Shown: positions 17,880 through 27,484, counted from the first letter of the stretch. The stretch: 64,000 nt of DNA from an uncultured Christensenella sp. (GCA_949282135.1 CASDOR010000015.1:1-64000); one strand, 5' to 3'. Notes: generated by a model from the letters alone, not told the origin. Translations and numbers: made by a program.

Positions 17880-20078
17880 TTAGATAATTGTCACAATAGG
17901 AATAATCATTGGGCGACGTTTTGTACGTTTTGTGAAGAACGATTGAGTCGTCTTTCTGACATAGGTTTCAAGCTCAACTCTATTTTTAAAAGTCCCAAAA
18001 TCGACGTCTTTAAATGTCTCAAATAAATTCTTTTGTGCACTTCCAAGCACTAACCCTGCCTCATCCTCGTAAACAAAACCCTTTGCTCTAAAGTAAGGTT
18101 TTGACGCAATATGGTTTGTTTTCTTGTTAATTCTAAGATTAATTACACAAACACCGCTTCGTGACAAATTTAGCCTATCACGTATAACGTCACTATTTAC
18201 ACTGGCAATAGCAGTACCGTCTTTGACCATATCACCTGCTGGGACATTACCTGCAACCTTTATAAAGTCAGGTGCAAGTTCAACCTGCATACCAAGCTCA
18301 GGAATAATAATATTTCTCTCCTTCATCCCATATTCCATAGCAACAAGTTGTTGATTTTTGAGATGTCTATACTCTCCATGAACAGGAATAAAAAACTTTG
18401 GATGCGCTAGAGAAAGCATAATTTTAATTTCTTCTTTATACGCATGCCCTGATGCGTGGACTTTCATATCTTCATTTGTAATAATCTTGCAATTTTTTCT
18501 ATAAAGCTGGTTAATAAGATTATTTACATTTCTTTCATTCCCAGGAATTGGCGAAGAAGACAAAACAACTACGTCGTCCTCATCTAACTTTACTTTTTCA
18601 AAATCATCAAGAGAAATCCTACTAAGGGCACTCATTACCTCCCCTTGAGACCCGGTTGAAATAATGACTATTTCTTTATTTTCATACCTATCGACCTCAT
18701 CAATGTCAATGATTTGCTCTTTGTTGTACTTTATCTCGCCCTGCTTCATTGCCATTTCAGAAACTGTCAGCATACTTCTACCAGTAAAAGCAACCTTTCT
18801 TTTGTACTTTTCTGCTTGGTCAATAATTTGTTGCATACGTCTGATGTTTGATGCAAAGGTCGCAATGATAATGCGTTTATTTTTATTAGCCTCAAAAATT
18901 TCCTTAAAACTATTCCCAACAACCGACTCGCTAACAGAAAATCCTTGACGCTCGACATTAGTACTATCGCACATGAGAAGAAGCACCCCACGTCTACCAA
19001 TTTCAGCAATCCTCTTTAAGTCGCAATAGTCTCCTTTGACAGGTGTTCCGTCAATTTTAAAGTCTCCAGTATGGAAAATAGTGCCAAGCTTTGTTGTAAT
19101 GCTAAGTCCAAATGCCCCCGGAATTGAGTGCGTAACCGATACAAATTCGACCGTAAATTCTCCGACTTTGACAGTTGAGCCAGCATCCACCTTTTTAAGT
19201 GTCACACTGTCCATGTCAATACGCGCTTCTCTAAGTTTTCCGTCAATAAGCCCAAGACTTATACCACTACCATAAATAGTAGGATTTGCGACCTTTAGCA
19301 CCTGCAAAATCCCACCTATGTGGTCCTCATGTCCGTGTGTAATAAAAAGTGCACGAAGCTTGTTCTTGTTTTGCTCTAAATAGGTTAAATCTTGAAGAAC
19401 ACTATCAACCCCAGGAAGTGTCTCATCTGGAAAACTCTGCCCCGCGTCAATCATTATCATGTCGTTTTCATATTCAATTAAGGTCATATTTTTACCAATT
19501 TCACCTATTCCACCAATAAATGAAATGCGTATATTACTCTTTTTTAAATCTTGCGAACTACTCACTTCTTCTTTTTGCTTGAAAAAAATGCTAGCTTCCT
19601 CTTTTCTTTTCTTGTTTTGCCTTTTTTTCCAAATATGCCACTCTTCCCCTGGCTTTACAGTGGAAAGTTTAACTTTGTTTTCTTTTTTGTTTTCTTTTTT
19701 ATTCGAAACATTTTTTGGATTTTGATTTTTTTTGCCTTGTGCTTTATCAAGCTTTACTTTGTTGTTTTTTTTGCTATTACTCTTTTTCGCCAAATTTTGT
19801 TTAGTGGAATTTGAATTTGCTAAATTTTGCTTAGTAGAATTTGAATTTGCCAAATTTTGCTTAGTAGAATTTGAATTTGCCAAATTTTGTTTTCTAGAAC
19901 TAGACTTAGCTAAGTTTAGCTTAGCCTCTACCTTTTTGCCGGCTCTCTGTGTCCCTGTTGCATGATAAGTAGTTCTTCTCTGCCCTTCTTCTTTACTTGG
20001 AAACCATTGTGGTAAACGATTTGTCATTTTGTAAGTACCACTAGCCTTATTTTTTTCAGTATCTTCATTGTTTGCCAT
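17880..20078 (-). CDS. rnj: Ribonuclease J with a repeat-bearing N-terminal extension
   Basis: Metallo-beta-lactamase/beta-CASP nuclease with 5'-to-3' exonuclease and endonuclease activity, central to mRNA decay in Bacillota. The catalytic core starts at about residue 180 (FIGGIGEIGKNMTLIEY); the zinc site is THGHEDHIGG, and FHTGDFKID, DSTNVERQGFS and the beta-CASP HASGHA and PVHGEYRH motifs follow. Unlike the usual ~555-aa protein it has 732 residues: the first ~175 are Lys/Asn/Ser-rich with four tandem 10-residue units (KQNLANSNST). Start chosen by its AAAGGAG site. Cytoplasmic. Whether this is RNase J1 or J2 cannot be told. Confidence 0.93.
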   Translation of the reverse strand: MANNEDTEKNKASGTYKMTNRLPQWFPSKEEGQRRTTYHATGTQRAGKKVEAKLNLAKSSSRKQNLANSNSTKQNLANSNSTKQNLANSNSTKQNLAKKSNSKKNNKVKLDKAQGKKNQNPKNVSNKKENKKENKVKLSTVKPGEEWHIWKKRQNKKRKEEASIFFKQKEEVSSSQDLKKSNIRISFIGGIGEIGKNMTLIEYENDMIMIDAGQSFPDETLPGVDSVLQDLTYLEQNKNKLRALFITHGHEDHIGGILQVLKVANPTIYGSGISLGLIDGKLREARIDMDSVTLKKVDAGSTVKVGEFTVEFVSVTHSIPGAFGLSITTKLGTIFHTGDFKIDGTPVKGDYCDLKRIAEIGRRGVLLLMCDSTNVERQGFSVSESVVGNSFKEIFEANKNKRIIIATFASNIRRMQQIIDQAEKYKRKVAFTGRSMLTVSEMAMKQGEIKYNKEQIIDIDEVDRYENKEIVIISTGSQGEVMSALSRISLDDFEKVKLDEDDVVVLSSSPIPGNERNVNNLINQLYRKNCKIITNEDMKVHASGHAYKEEIKIMLSLAHPKFFIPVHGEYRHLKNQQLVAMEYGMKERNIIIPELGMQVELAPDFIKVAGNVPAGDMVKDGTAIASVNSDVIRDRLNLSRSGVCVINLRINKKTNHIASKPYFRAKGFVYEDEAGLVLGSAQKNLFETFKDVDFGTFKNRVELETYVRKTTQSFFTKRTKRRPMIIPIVTII

Positions 20079-20623
20079 TTTAATTATTTTTTCTCCTTTT
20101 TTTTGATAAATTTAAATGTTTAATCAATATTTTTACGCAAAAATACTACACTTAAGCTTTTTCTTCCTTTTTATTTTATAAGTCGTCACATAAAAAATTT
20201 ATTTTTTTACCTACCAAATAGTTTTAAAAACTCTTATTAAAAAAAATAGTTATAAGTTTTAAGCAAATTCTAGCATAATAAAAGCTTAAATTTGATATTA
20301 GTTTAACAAAAATTTGGCGTCAGTTTAACAAATAAACTTAACTAGTCTTTACCTCAAATTAACTTTTTGCCTTCATAAACTCTAAAAAGACAAAATTTAA
20401 AATAAATCTTATACTTTGTGTAATACTTTTAACCTAAATTTAAAAAACATTAATTACAGGTTTTGCTTTATTACCTTAATTAAAATAGAGTGTATCATAG
20501 TTTAAAAAATTTTTCAATCATTTTTTATTTAATTTTGTGAGTAAATCTAACAACTTTTATTTTTTTTACAACCTAAGACTTCCTCAATGTTTTCATTGAC
20601 AAAAAAGGAAGAATTAGAAATTT
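20079..20623. other. 545-bp gap without a recognisable gene
   Basis: AT-rich sequence between the membrane-protein gene and RNase J. Apart from the RNase J ribosome binding site near 20090 and two short TTTGATATTAGTTTAACAAA-like repeats (about 20290 and 20320), I see no gene, stable hairpin or RNA. Confidence 0.6.
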
Positions 20624-21565
20624 TTATAATAAAAACTTTAATTTTTCAATATCTTGAGACTCCTCAAAAGTCTCAGGTCTTGCAAGAGTGTCTGTATAAA
20701 TGTAATACCTTCCCCCTTGTGCTGAAAAGAAGCCGACCATATGAAAAACAATAAACATAAATATTGTAAATGGAATGGTAACTATAAGCCCTATTGTCAG
20801 TGTAAACACGCAAAACAAAAGGTTTAAAGCAAACGCAATTAGAACAAGCAAAATACTTGTTGAAAAAATGCTACCGAACTTTCTACTGACAAACCTAAAA
20901 CTTTCTTTCAACGCAGAAAACACCCCTACTTCAAGTGTCGTGTACGCAGGAGCAAAGCAAGAAAACAACGTAGTCTTAAGTGAAATAAAAAGAAGCATCA
21001 CCGCAAGGATAAAGACGTCTAGTAGAAAATACAATACATTTCCCATAGTCGCAAGGCGGACCATCAAGTAAACAAGGGACACTATAATAATGTTAAAAGG
21101 AAGCATAACAAGGTATTTTGTAAGTGCAAATTTAAGACTTTTCTTAAAAGACTTAAAGTATCTTCCTGTAAAAGAATAATTTGTTTGTGAAGCCATGTAG
21201 CCATAAATAGCTTCACTTGCAGGAAGAATTGCAAGGTCAAGTGCAACCGGCAAAATTAAGAAAACAAAGAGCCCCATAAATACATAGTTAAAGGTGTAAC
21301 TTGACGATGACATAATCTCAAGTATAGTCATATTCACCTCTTCAAAAGTGCGTGCGGTCGTTACAGGACTAGAACTAAAAAGATTATTTACAATTTCAAG
21401 CAAATCACCAAAAACGTTTGCAGAGTTTAGTTCTGACAAAATTGGATATGCCACCACCCCACAAAAAAGAATGGTTACAAAAATACAAATGGCAGAGTAG
21501 CAAAGTAGCTTCCAAACTACAGAAAAATTGGTAATAATCAATCTAAAAGTATTGCGAAATATCAT
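20624..21565 (-). CDS. Uncharacterised multi-pass membrane protein
   Basis: 313 residues with about six hydrophobic segments (roughly residues 18-42, 92-118, 148-172, 178-198, 228-255 and 258-285). There is a loop region after the first segment rich in Ser/Thr/Asn, and a cytoplasmic tail at the C-terminus (RYYIYTDTLARPETFEE). No catalytic motif or transporter signature is visible. The overall shape resembles small integral membrane proteins of unknown function found in clostridia. It is followed by 545 bp with no gene, and separated from the phage block by a terminator. Function unknown. Confidence 0.8.
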   Translation of the reverse strand: MIFRNTFRLIITNFSVVWKLLCYSAICIFVTILFCGVVAYPILSELNSANVFGDLLEIVNNLFSSSPVTTARTFEEVNMTILEIMSSSSYTFNYVFMGLFVFLILPVALDLAILPASEAIYGYMASQTNYSFTGRYFKSFKKSLKFALTKYLVMLPFNIIIVSLVYLMVRLATMGNVLYFLLDVFILAVMLLFISLKTTLFSCFAPAYTTLEVGVFSALKESFRFVSRKFGSIFSTSILLVLIAFALNLLFCVFTLTIGLIVTIPFTIFMFIVFHMVGFFSAQGGRYYIYTDTLARPETFEESQDIEKLKFLL

Positions 21566-21768
21566 TTTATCTAAACCTTTAAATGAAATTAATATAAAAA
21601 TATAAAAAACAATTAATTGCTTGTCACCACAAATTTGTTAGTCTAACACTTTTTAAAAAAGTCATAATAAAACATAAATAATATTTACCTACTCAGTATA
21701 CAATACATATCTCCCTTTTGCAAACACTTTTTACACTTATATTAAATAAGTTTTTTTATAATAAAAAA

Positions 21769-21796
21769 GAAGATGGACTTATTTATTTCCATCTTC
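21769..21796 (-). terminator. Terminator at the end of the virion/lysis gene block
   Basis: Perfect 8-bp stem GAAGATGG/CCATCTTC with a 12-base loop, followed on the minus strand by TTTTTTATT. It begins 11 bp after the stop of the holin-like gene. Confidence 0.85.
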
Positions 21797-21807
21797 CCTT
21801 ATCTGTT

Positions 21808-22539
21808 TTAATTATCACCTACATCGTTTTTAGCTTCATCTACATTTTGAGCTTCATCCTCATTTTGAGTTTCATCTACATTTTGAGCTTCATCCTCATT
21901 TTGAACTTCATCTACATTTTGAGTTTCATCTACATTTTGAGTTTCATCTACATTTTTTTGCATTTTTGAGGTCAAATCTTCCATAATTTCATCCTTTAAG
22001 CTTTCTTTTTTGTATTTACCTCTATTTAAAACTCCAAAATAAACAAGAACACATAAAAGTATACTTACAGCTTCTATCACAAAACTTAATTCAAAATTTA
22101 CATTAAAGTAAACAAGTACGCCTTGAACACCGCCAAATATAAAGGCTAAAACTACCACCCAAAAACCCAGTGACTTATACCACTTTTTGCTGTCATTCGC
22201 TCCCTCTAAATTTGTTTCGCTTTCTTCTAAATTCTCTTTGCCTTCTTCTAAACTGCTTTCATTTTGCTCTAAATTAGGCCCTGTTTCTTCTAATGCTGTC
22301 TCAAAGTCTTCTAATGCCTCCTCGTCTAAACTTTCAAGTAAACTCGTTTTAGTTTTCTCTAAAGTCTCCTCGCTAACACTTTGAAACAAGGTCGTCTCAT
22401 TTAGACCTTCGCTACCTGACAACGCACTATCATCTACCTCTACTAATTCCTTGTTTTTAGTTTCTAAAGTTTCATTTTTACCACATTTTAAAACATTTTC
22501 ATTAATATTTTCTTCTTGAATAGGAGTTTTTTTACTCAT
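21808..22539 (-). CDS. Holin-like membrane protein with acidic repeat arms
   Basis: 243 residues. The centre (about residues 118-172) has two membrane segments (LGFWVVVLAFIFGGVQGVLV and FVIEAVSILLCVLVYFGVLN) followed by NRGKYKKESL, the layout of small phage holins of the phi-LC3 type. It is unusual in having a ~115-residue acidic N-terminal arm and a C-terminal array of about eight hexapeptides (NVDEAQ-like). The gene overlaps the BhlA-type holin gene by 8 bp and ends the phage block. Role in host lysis or particle release is inferred from the core and the neighbours; the arms could mean a changed function. Confidence 0.6.
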   Translation of the reverse strand: MSKKTPIQEENINENVLKCGKNETLETKNKELVEVDDSALSGSEGLNETTLFQSVSEETLEKTKTSLLESLDEEALEDFETALEETGPNLEQNESSLEEGKENLEESETNLEGANDSKKWYKSLGFWVVVLAFIFGGVQGVLVYFNVNFELSFVIEAVSILLCVLVYFGVLNRGKYKKESLKDEIMEDLTSKMQKNVDETQNVDETQNVDEVQNEDEAQNVDETQNEDEAQNVDEAKNDVGDN

Positions 22540-22753
22540 TTTTACCTCCCTTTTTTATTAGCGAGGTGCGAATTTCTCTTATGTCTTCCTTTATGTCCAT
22601 AACGGTATCTAAGTGGCTATTTAACTTTGAAATGGTGTCCTGGTACTTCTTTTCCCTTTTTGCACTATCATTTAAAAGATAAACTAAAAGTCCAACAAAC
22701 AGCATTGCCCAAATACCATTAGTGACCGCTTGACTAAAAATTTCTTCCCACAT
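22532..22753 (-). CDS. BhlA/UviB-family holin-like peptide
   Basis: 73 residues: an N-terminal hydrophobic segment (GIWAMLFVGLLVYLLND), then a charged coiled coil (SAKREKKYQDTISKLNSHLD). The pattern xxQGVWAxLFVxLLxYVLKENxKRExKYQ is the known signature of the BhlA/UviB bacteriocin-like holin family, common in Bacillota phages. It would oligomerise in the membrane during lysis or release. It lies between the virion genes and the second holin-like gene, overlapping the latter by 8 bp (translational coupling). Confidence 0.85.
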   Translation of the reverse strand: MWEEIFSQAVTNGIWAMLFVGLLVYLLNDSAKREKKYQDTISKLNSHLDTVMDIKEDIREIRTSLIKKGGKNE

Positions 22754-22769
22754 CTAACACCTCTTGCCT

Positions 22770-22838
22770 TTAATTCCCTAAAAGAATCCTAAATTCCTCT
22801 TTTAGTTCCTTTTCACTTATTTTTTTATTTTTCTCCAT
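22770..22838 (-). CDS. Possible 22-aa peptide
   Basis: A very short frame (MEKNKKISEKELKEEFRILL and two more residues) with a good GTGAGGTG site 5 bp before the ATG. It lies in the gap between the nozzle-like gene and the BhlA holin gene, 16 bp before the latter. The charged helix has no known relative. It may be a lysis-control peptide or a leader that couples translation. Confidence 0.4.
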   Translation of the reverse strand: MEKNKKISEKELKEEFRILLGN

Positions 22839-23030
22839 TTTTCACCTCACTTTTGTTAAAAAAACTATTTTTTTGGCGAAATAATTGCAGTTCTAACCTC
22901 AAAAAGCATAAAAAACTTGCTTCTTTACTTATAAAAAGCCTAAAAACTAAACTCCAAACCATTTTACTTAACATAAAGCTGAGCAAAACCAAAATTTTAA
23001 TTAGTTTTTATTAAAAAAAACATTATTTTT

Positions 23031-24530
23031 TTAATTTTCAACCTTAAATCTAAGTTGCAAATTCTCAATATGTAAATTTCCAGAATTTGTAAATATTTTA
23101 AAGCTAAATTCTTTTCCCGGTAAATTTATGCTTAACCTTTGAAGATTGTCTTTTGCGGGCACGTCTATTTCTTTACTTCTTTTGTCTGACGTAACAAGTA
23201 TTTTTGCCGGATACTTAGACAATAAGTAAATGTCTTTAAGTATTTTATTTTTGTCCCTTGAATCTAGAGTTATTACACCACTTTCCCAGCTAGAGCTTAA
23301 GTTTGTATCTACTATTTTACATTCATCGGTTAGTTGATATAAAAGCTTTTTATTTCTTAGCGCAACAATTAATTTTGATAAAAACAAATCATTTATTGCT
23401 ACCATTGAACACACATCTATACCTTTTATAATAGTGTAAGTGTTGTCCTCTATATTAAATTCAATAAGTGCATTGTTTATAGCTTCTTCATTCTCTATGC
23501 TACCATCATCAATATTTGATTGTGTTACAAGCCCATTATCAAGTCCTACTTTTTCAAAATCAAGATGACAAGCAATGTACAATTTTTTGTTAAAAAAACA
23601 AATACTTGCATCAAGTTGCTCCCTGTCAAGCAAACTTGAAATATTTAGTTCTAGCTTTTTTATGTCTACCCCATCAAGAGAATACAAACCATCCTCGCAT
23701 AAAAAGTAAATTAAATCTCCGCACTTACACGCAGTATTTGCATAGATTTTTGAGCCTGAAGTATAAATATTTGTTGCAAAATATTCATCACTTGAGGAAT
23801 ATGCACTTATCTTTGATATGCCATAGTCCTCAAAAACATAAATACTATCTTTAAAACTTACAAGCTTTCTAAGACTTCCTTTATAATCATTAAGTTCAAT
23901 ACTACCAGCATCATCACTACTTATAACATTTTTCTTCCAATCAAGAGGATTTTTATTTGAACTATACCTTATAATATTGTCTTTTGAGGCATCTATCGCA
24001 AAAAGTCTATCACCGTGTAGACAAATTGACCTAAAATATGGTGCGTCTTCCACCTCGTAAATTGGGTCATCACAATACCAAACAACTAGAGGTCTATCTT
24101 CAAAAGCAAAACCAATAACACTGTCCTCTTCAACCGTAAAATTAATGGTTGTTGGGATTGAAGAATAAACCGTATTACTAAGGCTTGCAAACTCGCCAAT
24201 ATGTGCAAACTCAGCAGAAAAATATAGCTTTCCATCATTTCCAAGTGCTACAAGGAGATATTCCTGACAATTATTTGGTATGCTATAGTAGGTATAGTGC
24301 CAAATCTTAACAAATGAAAAAGTTTGCTCAAACATTACGTATTCGGTTCTGTCTGTCATAAGTGCTGGTAAAGTTAAAACTTCAAAGCCCTTTCCACTAC
24401 TTAAAACTCCGTGTTTTACTTGAGTATTAAAACTTGCCCTACAATTCTTGTCCACAACATATTTACTTCTATCTAAATCCATTTTTGACTCAAAAGACTC
24501 TAAGTTTATTCTTTCTTCCTTGTATTCCAT
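23031..24530 (-). CDS. Putative phage tail nozzle/hub protein (beta-propeller type)
   Basis: 499 residues, beta-rich, with repeated blade-like units such as EYLLVALGNDGKLYFSA, SICLHGDRLFAIDASKDNI and GDLIYFLCEDGLYSLDGVDI. This resembles the propeller nozzle proteins of short-tailed phages (T7 gp12, P22 gp10), which bind the adaptor ring under the portal. The DxxNPLDWxxN segment is also seen in such proteins. It directly follows the adaptor gene (7-bp gap), the same order as in podoviruses. No signal peptide. Assigned from shape and gene order, not from a strong motif. Confidence 0.6.
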   Translation of the reverse strand: MEYKEERINLESFESKMDLDRSKYVVDKNCRASFNTQVKHGVLSSGKGFEVLTLPALMTDRTEYVMFEQTFSFVKIWHYTYYSIPNNCQEYLLVALGNDGKLYFSAEFAHIGEFASLSNTVYSSIPTTINFTVEEDSVIGFAFEDRPLVVWYCDDPIYEVEDAPYFRSICLHGDRLFAIDASKDNIIRYSSNKNPLDWKKNVISSDDAGSIELNDYKGSLRKLVSFKDSIYVFEDYGISKISAYSSSDEYFATNIYTSGSKIYANTACKCGDLIYFLCEDGLYSLDGVDIKKLELNISSLLDREQLDASICFFNKKLYIACHLDFEKVGLDNGLVTQSNIDDGSIENEEAINNALIEFNIEDNTYTIIKGIDVCSMVAINDLFLSKLIVALRNKKLLYQLTDECKIVDTNLSSSWESGVITLDSRDKNKILKDIYLLSKYPAKILVTSDKRSKEIDVPAKDNLQRLSINLPGKEFSFKIFTNSGNLHIENLQLRFKVEN

Positions 24531-24537
24531 ATTATTC

Positions 24538-25122
24538 TTAAATCCACCTTTTAGTCTTAATTGTCGTACCTTGTTGCATAGTATTTGATAGTCCGTCCGT
24601 GTAATACCCTGCTAAACGTTCAGCATCATCATAAATCTCACATAAATTTAGATACTCACTAGCAACTCCAAGTGCAATTATTCTTGTGCCCACGTTGTAA
24701 AAAGCTTTTATTTCGTCATTTAACTCTAGAGTTGGTGGAATTATAGTGTAGTCAATAAACACTTTTTTGCCATGGCTATTAAAAATTATCGTTTCCCCAA
24801 CCTCAGCAAAAAGAATGTCCTCTAAATTTTCATCATACACCCTTAAAACCTTATTTATCTTATTTCCAGTAAGCGACTCAAGCTTTATACTTGTGTGGCC
24901 CTTAGAACCCAATAACACATAAGTCTCTTTTATCTGAAATTTTGTTAGTGCAAGTTCGTTTATAGTGTTGTTAAGTGCTAGCATTAATGTATCAAACTTT
25001 TTTTTGGTGTCCTCCGATGCGTTTAAAGTTTGAAGGTCAGCATTTTCCTCAAAATACATAGACAAATCATCATAAATGTTTAGATAGTTTGAAGCAACTT
25101 TTAATATTTCAACAACTTTCAT
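24538..25122 (-). CDS. Putative head-tail adaptor protein (podovirus type)
   Basis: 194 residues. The helical first half (ASNYLNIYDDLSMYFEEN ... NTINELALTKFQ) and beta-rich second half (TSIKLESLTGNKINKVLRVY ... KVFIDYTIIPP) match the layout of adaptor/tail-tube-A proteins such as T7 gp11 (196 aa), which form a 12-mer ring under the portal. Strong AAAAGGAG site. It lies between the 121-aa gene and the nozzle-like gene. Position and size support the role; the sequence has no diagnostic motif that I know. Confidence 0.55.
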   Translation of the reverse strand: MKVVEILKVASNYLNIYDDLSMYFEENADLQTLNASEDTKKKFDTLMLALNNTINELALTKFQIKETYVLLGSKGHTSIKLESLTGNKINKVLRVYDENLEDILFAEVGETIIFNSHGKKVFIDYTIIPPTLELNDEIKAFYNVGTRIIALGVASEYLNLCEIYDDAERLAGYYTDGLSNTMQQGTTIKTKRWI

Positions 25123-25174
25123 CTTTTTTCTCCTTTTAAGTAAAAATCTTTTAGAGCATATTATTAAACGACCT

Positions 25175-25540
25175 TTAAATCCAACGCGTTTGATTTATGT
25201 TATCAAAACTTACGTCTTTCCCCTTTTTGTCTGCATAATCTAAATAGTCATTTAGTGTGGTTTTTGCGTGCATAGCTATAGTTTCTTCTTCTTTTTGCCT
25301 TAATTTACTGTTATTTTCTTTGATAAATGAAAAAATTTTTTTTGCATTTCTAATATGCGTTTTGTATGCTTTATCAATGGCACTTTTATCTAGTCTTTTG
25401 CCGATCATAAAAGAAAAAACGCTCCCACAAAATACCTCATAAACTTTTTTTGTTTTATCAAAATAAATTTGATAATTTTTATCTACTTTCTTTATTCTAT
25501 TTGTTATGTTATACAAGTCATGTTTTATTAAAGTTTTCAT
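25175..25540 (-). CDS. Small phage-block protein of unknown function
   Basis: 121 residues starting MKTLIKHDLYNITNRIKKVDKNYQ. It is Lys-rich and helical in its C-terminal half, with a short beta-like start (YQIYFDKTKKVYEVF). Proteins with this MKTLIKHDLYxLTxRxKxxD opening occur next to capsid genes in clostridial phages as I recall them, without known function. It lies between the major capsid gene (with a cloverleaf-like element in the gap) and the adaptor gene. It may be a head-completion or minor virion protein. Confidence 0.65.
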   Translation of the reverse strand: MKTLIKHDLYNITNRIKKVDKNYQIYFDKTKKVYEVFCGSVFSFMIGKRLDKSAIDKAYKTHIRNAKKIFSFIKENNSKLRQKEEETIAMHAKTTLNDYLDYADKKGKDVSFDNINQTRWI

Positions 25541-25600
25541 ATGTTAATTCTCCTAGAAAATAAAATTAAAAAGACAAATTCAAACTATAGTTATGAGACC

Positions 25601-25715
25601 GCGTGCGGGAAGTAAAATTTTAAAACACAAGGTTTTAAAATTTTCTTTGCCCATTTGCACGCAAATGGGCAAACTTAGACTTTTTTCTCAAAAAAAGTCT
25701 AAACTTCCCGCACGC
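25601..25715 (+). repeat. Cloverleaf-like three-hairpin element (copy E6)
   Basis: Perfect 13-bp outer stem GCGTGCGGGAAGT (25601-25613/25703-25715). Hairpins: 25614-25626/25632-25644 (AAAATTTTAAAAC), 25646-25657/25662-25673 (TTTGCCCATTTG, loop CACG), 25675-25686/25691-25702 (TTAGACTTTTTT, loop CTCA). Only one base separates neighbouring helices. It lies inside the phage gene block, between the capsid gene and the 121-aa gene. Confidence 0.9.
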
Positions 25716-25801
25716 AACTAAAACTAAAGTCTCAAAACCTATTAAAATTTCTTGTTTAGACACTCTTAAAATTATAACTAAAAGATTTTTTTACACATTT
25801 A

Positions 25802-26983
25802 TTAATTTGTCGTCTTAATGTTTGAAATCTTGCCTTGTGCACCAGGTCTGTCACATACAAGTTCTGCGTACTTTACAAGTGTTGCAGAATATGTAGGAGT
25901 TGTGCTTGATGGAATTAAAATACTTCCATTTTCAGTTTCAAGCCATTCCCAATCACAAAGTTGATGAAGAATAAAGTCCTTAGTGTTAAGTAGATACATT
26001 GTTCCGTCCTCAACAAATCTCTCATAAACAACAGGAATACCTGCATAAGTCATAGTTTTATAACCGCCCTGAAGAGTAGACATATCAATGTTACGCCTAT
26101 TTTCTGATAAATAACTTTGATAAGCAGTCCTAACATCCCCAGACACTGCAATAAAGTCGACCTGTTCCCCAGTCTCTTCCTCAATAGAGTTAAGTGCTGT
26201 TTGAATCATGCTATCACTAATGCTTGCCCCAGTAGCATTCGCGTTTACATATGGATAAAGCCAAGGATACGCACTTCTATCTACGCCATAAAGCATTTCT
26301 GCCCCAGTACTTGTATCAAAAATTCTCTTTATACCTGTAATTTCATTGTCCTTTGAACCGCTTGCATAAAGCTTATTTCCATCGGCAATTGTAACTTCAC
26401 TATCAAATACAACCTTTTTGTTTTGCCTGTCAACATAAGTGATAGTAGCCCCTGTTTTTGTAAAGCTTGAACCATTATATACGTCAACCTTCATCCCTTC
26501 AACCAAGTTTTTAACTGAATCATATGTAATAATAGTCTCGTCCTCTTCGCCTTCTGTCACCTTTGCGGTTGCAAGAAGGCCTGTCCCATCCCCATAAAGC
26601 ATACGACCAAGATTAAACGCACTTGACTTAATAAGACTCTCCATTTCGTCATTAAGCAAATTTACAAAAGCCCCAGTGTTTGATGCACTTGCCCTAATTG
26701 CCTTATCTGATAAAGCAATAGTACCATATAGGTTTTTAAGCCCTGTTTTGAATTGCACAAATTTGTGACCACTTGCAGAAGGCAAGTTCCCATCTTCCGT
26801 ACCAGAAGCTATACCCCCATTCAAGCCATAAGGTGCTAGTTTAATTATTTCTTTACCATATACGTCTTTGCTACTTTGCTTAATTTGTGAAAGTAATGCG
26901 TTTGCCTTAATGTTAAGTTGTTCACTTAAAACTCCAAGATATACACTCTTTAGTGCCTCTTGTGCTGAATTTAATGTTATCAT
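25802..26983 (-). CDS. Phage major capsid protein (HK97-fold type)
   Basis: 393 residues. Features of HK97-fold capsids: helical N-terminal arm (AQEALKSVYLGVLSEQLN), a P-domain region with conserved Gly turns, and late motifs such as DFIAVSGDVRTAYQSYLSE, YAGIPVVYERFVEDGTMYLLN and a final Pro-rich turn. It follows a scaffold gene by 38 bp and has a GGGGAG site. It builds the icosahedral shell. No N-terminal protease is encoded next to it. The frame is intact and full length, which argues against simple decay. Confidence 0.85.
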   Translation of the reverse strand: MITLNSAQEALKSVYLGVLSEQLNIKANALLSQIKQSSKDVYGKEIIKLAPYGLNGGIASGTEDGNLPSASGHKFVQFKTGLKNLYGTIALSDKAIRASASNTGAFVNLLNDEMESLIKSSAFNLGRMLYGDGTGLLATAKVTEGEEDETIITYDSVKNLVEGMKVDVYNGSSFTKTGATITYVDRQNKKVVFDSEVTIADGNKLYASGSKDNEITGIKRIFDTSTGAEMLYGVDRSAYPWLYPYVNANATGASISDSMIQTALNSIEEETGEQVDFIAVSGDVRTAYQSYLSENRRNIDMSTLQGGYKTMTYAGIPVVYERFVEDGTMYLLNTKDFILHQLCDWEWLETENGSILIPSSTTPTYSATLVKYAELVCDRPGAQGKISNIKTTN

Positions 26984-27022
26984 TTCTTTTTCTCCCCTTT
27001 TTTTGTGTTTTCTCGTGCCAGC

Positions 27023-27484
27023 TTAATTTTTTCTTTTGTCAAACATATCTTTAACTATACTTTCCGCCTCCTCAAGTGTATGCGGTTTACTTATAGGACT
27101 TATCACACTTCCGCCACCCCTATCACTACTGATAAGCTTTGGCGAAGCAGGCAAAATTAACTCGTCAAAATACCTTGCAATAAGTTTGTCTTTAAGCTCT
27201 TTGTTGTTTAAGATATATTCTTGAAGTAACCTTTCTCTTTCCGCGCTCGAAAGAGTCTCTTCTTGATTTGAAAGTAGTTTGGGTGAGTTTGCCTCATTTT
27301 CCTCGTACTCTTTCTTGAGAGCACTATACGCCTGACACTTTTTCGTATACTCACTCTCTAAATTGTTGTAGGCAGTAAAAAGACTATCTGCGTCTTTAAA
27401 CTTGCCATATTTGGAGCTAGTGTCAAGAGGTTTAGCATTTTCCTCTATTGAATTTTCTACTAGTTGTTCCAAATTTTCATCCAT
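27023..27484 (-). CDS. Phage capsid scaffolding protein
   Basis: 153 residues, acidic and helical. The segment KFKDADSLFTAYNNLESEYT is a pattern widely seen in scaffolding proteins of Bacillota phages (KFKDxExLxxAYxxLxxEFTxKxQ). The C-terminus has a short basic/helical tail (EEAESIVKDMFDKRKN) as needed for coat binding. It lies between portal and major capsid genes, the normal place. It would direct shell assembly and then leave. Confidence 0.8.
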   Translation of the reverse strand: MDENLEQLVENSIEENAKPLDTSSKYGKFKDADSLFTAYNNLESEYTKKCQAYSALKKEYEENEANSPKLLSNQEETLSSAERERLLQEYILNNKELKDKLIARYFDELILPASPKLISSDRGGGSVISPISKPHTLEEAESIVKDMFDKRKN

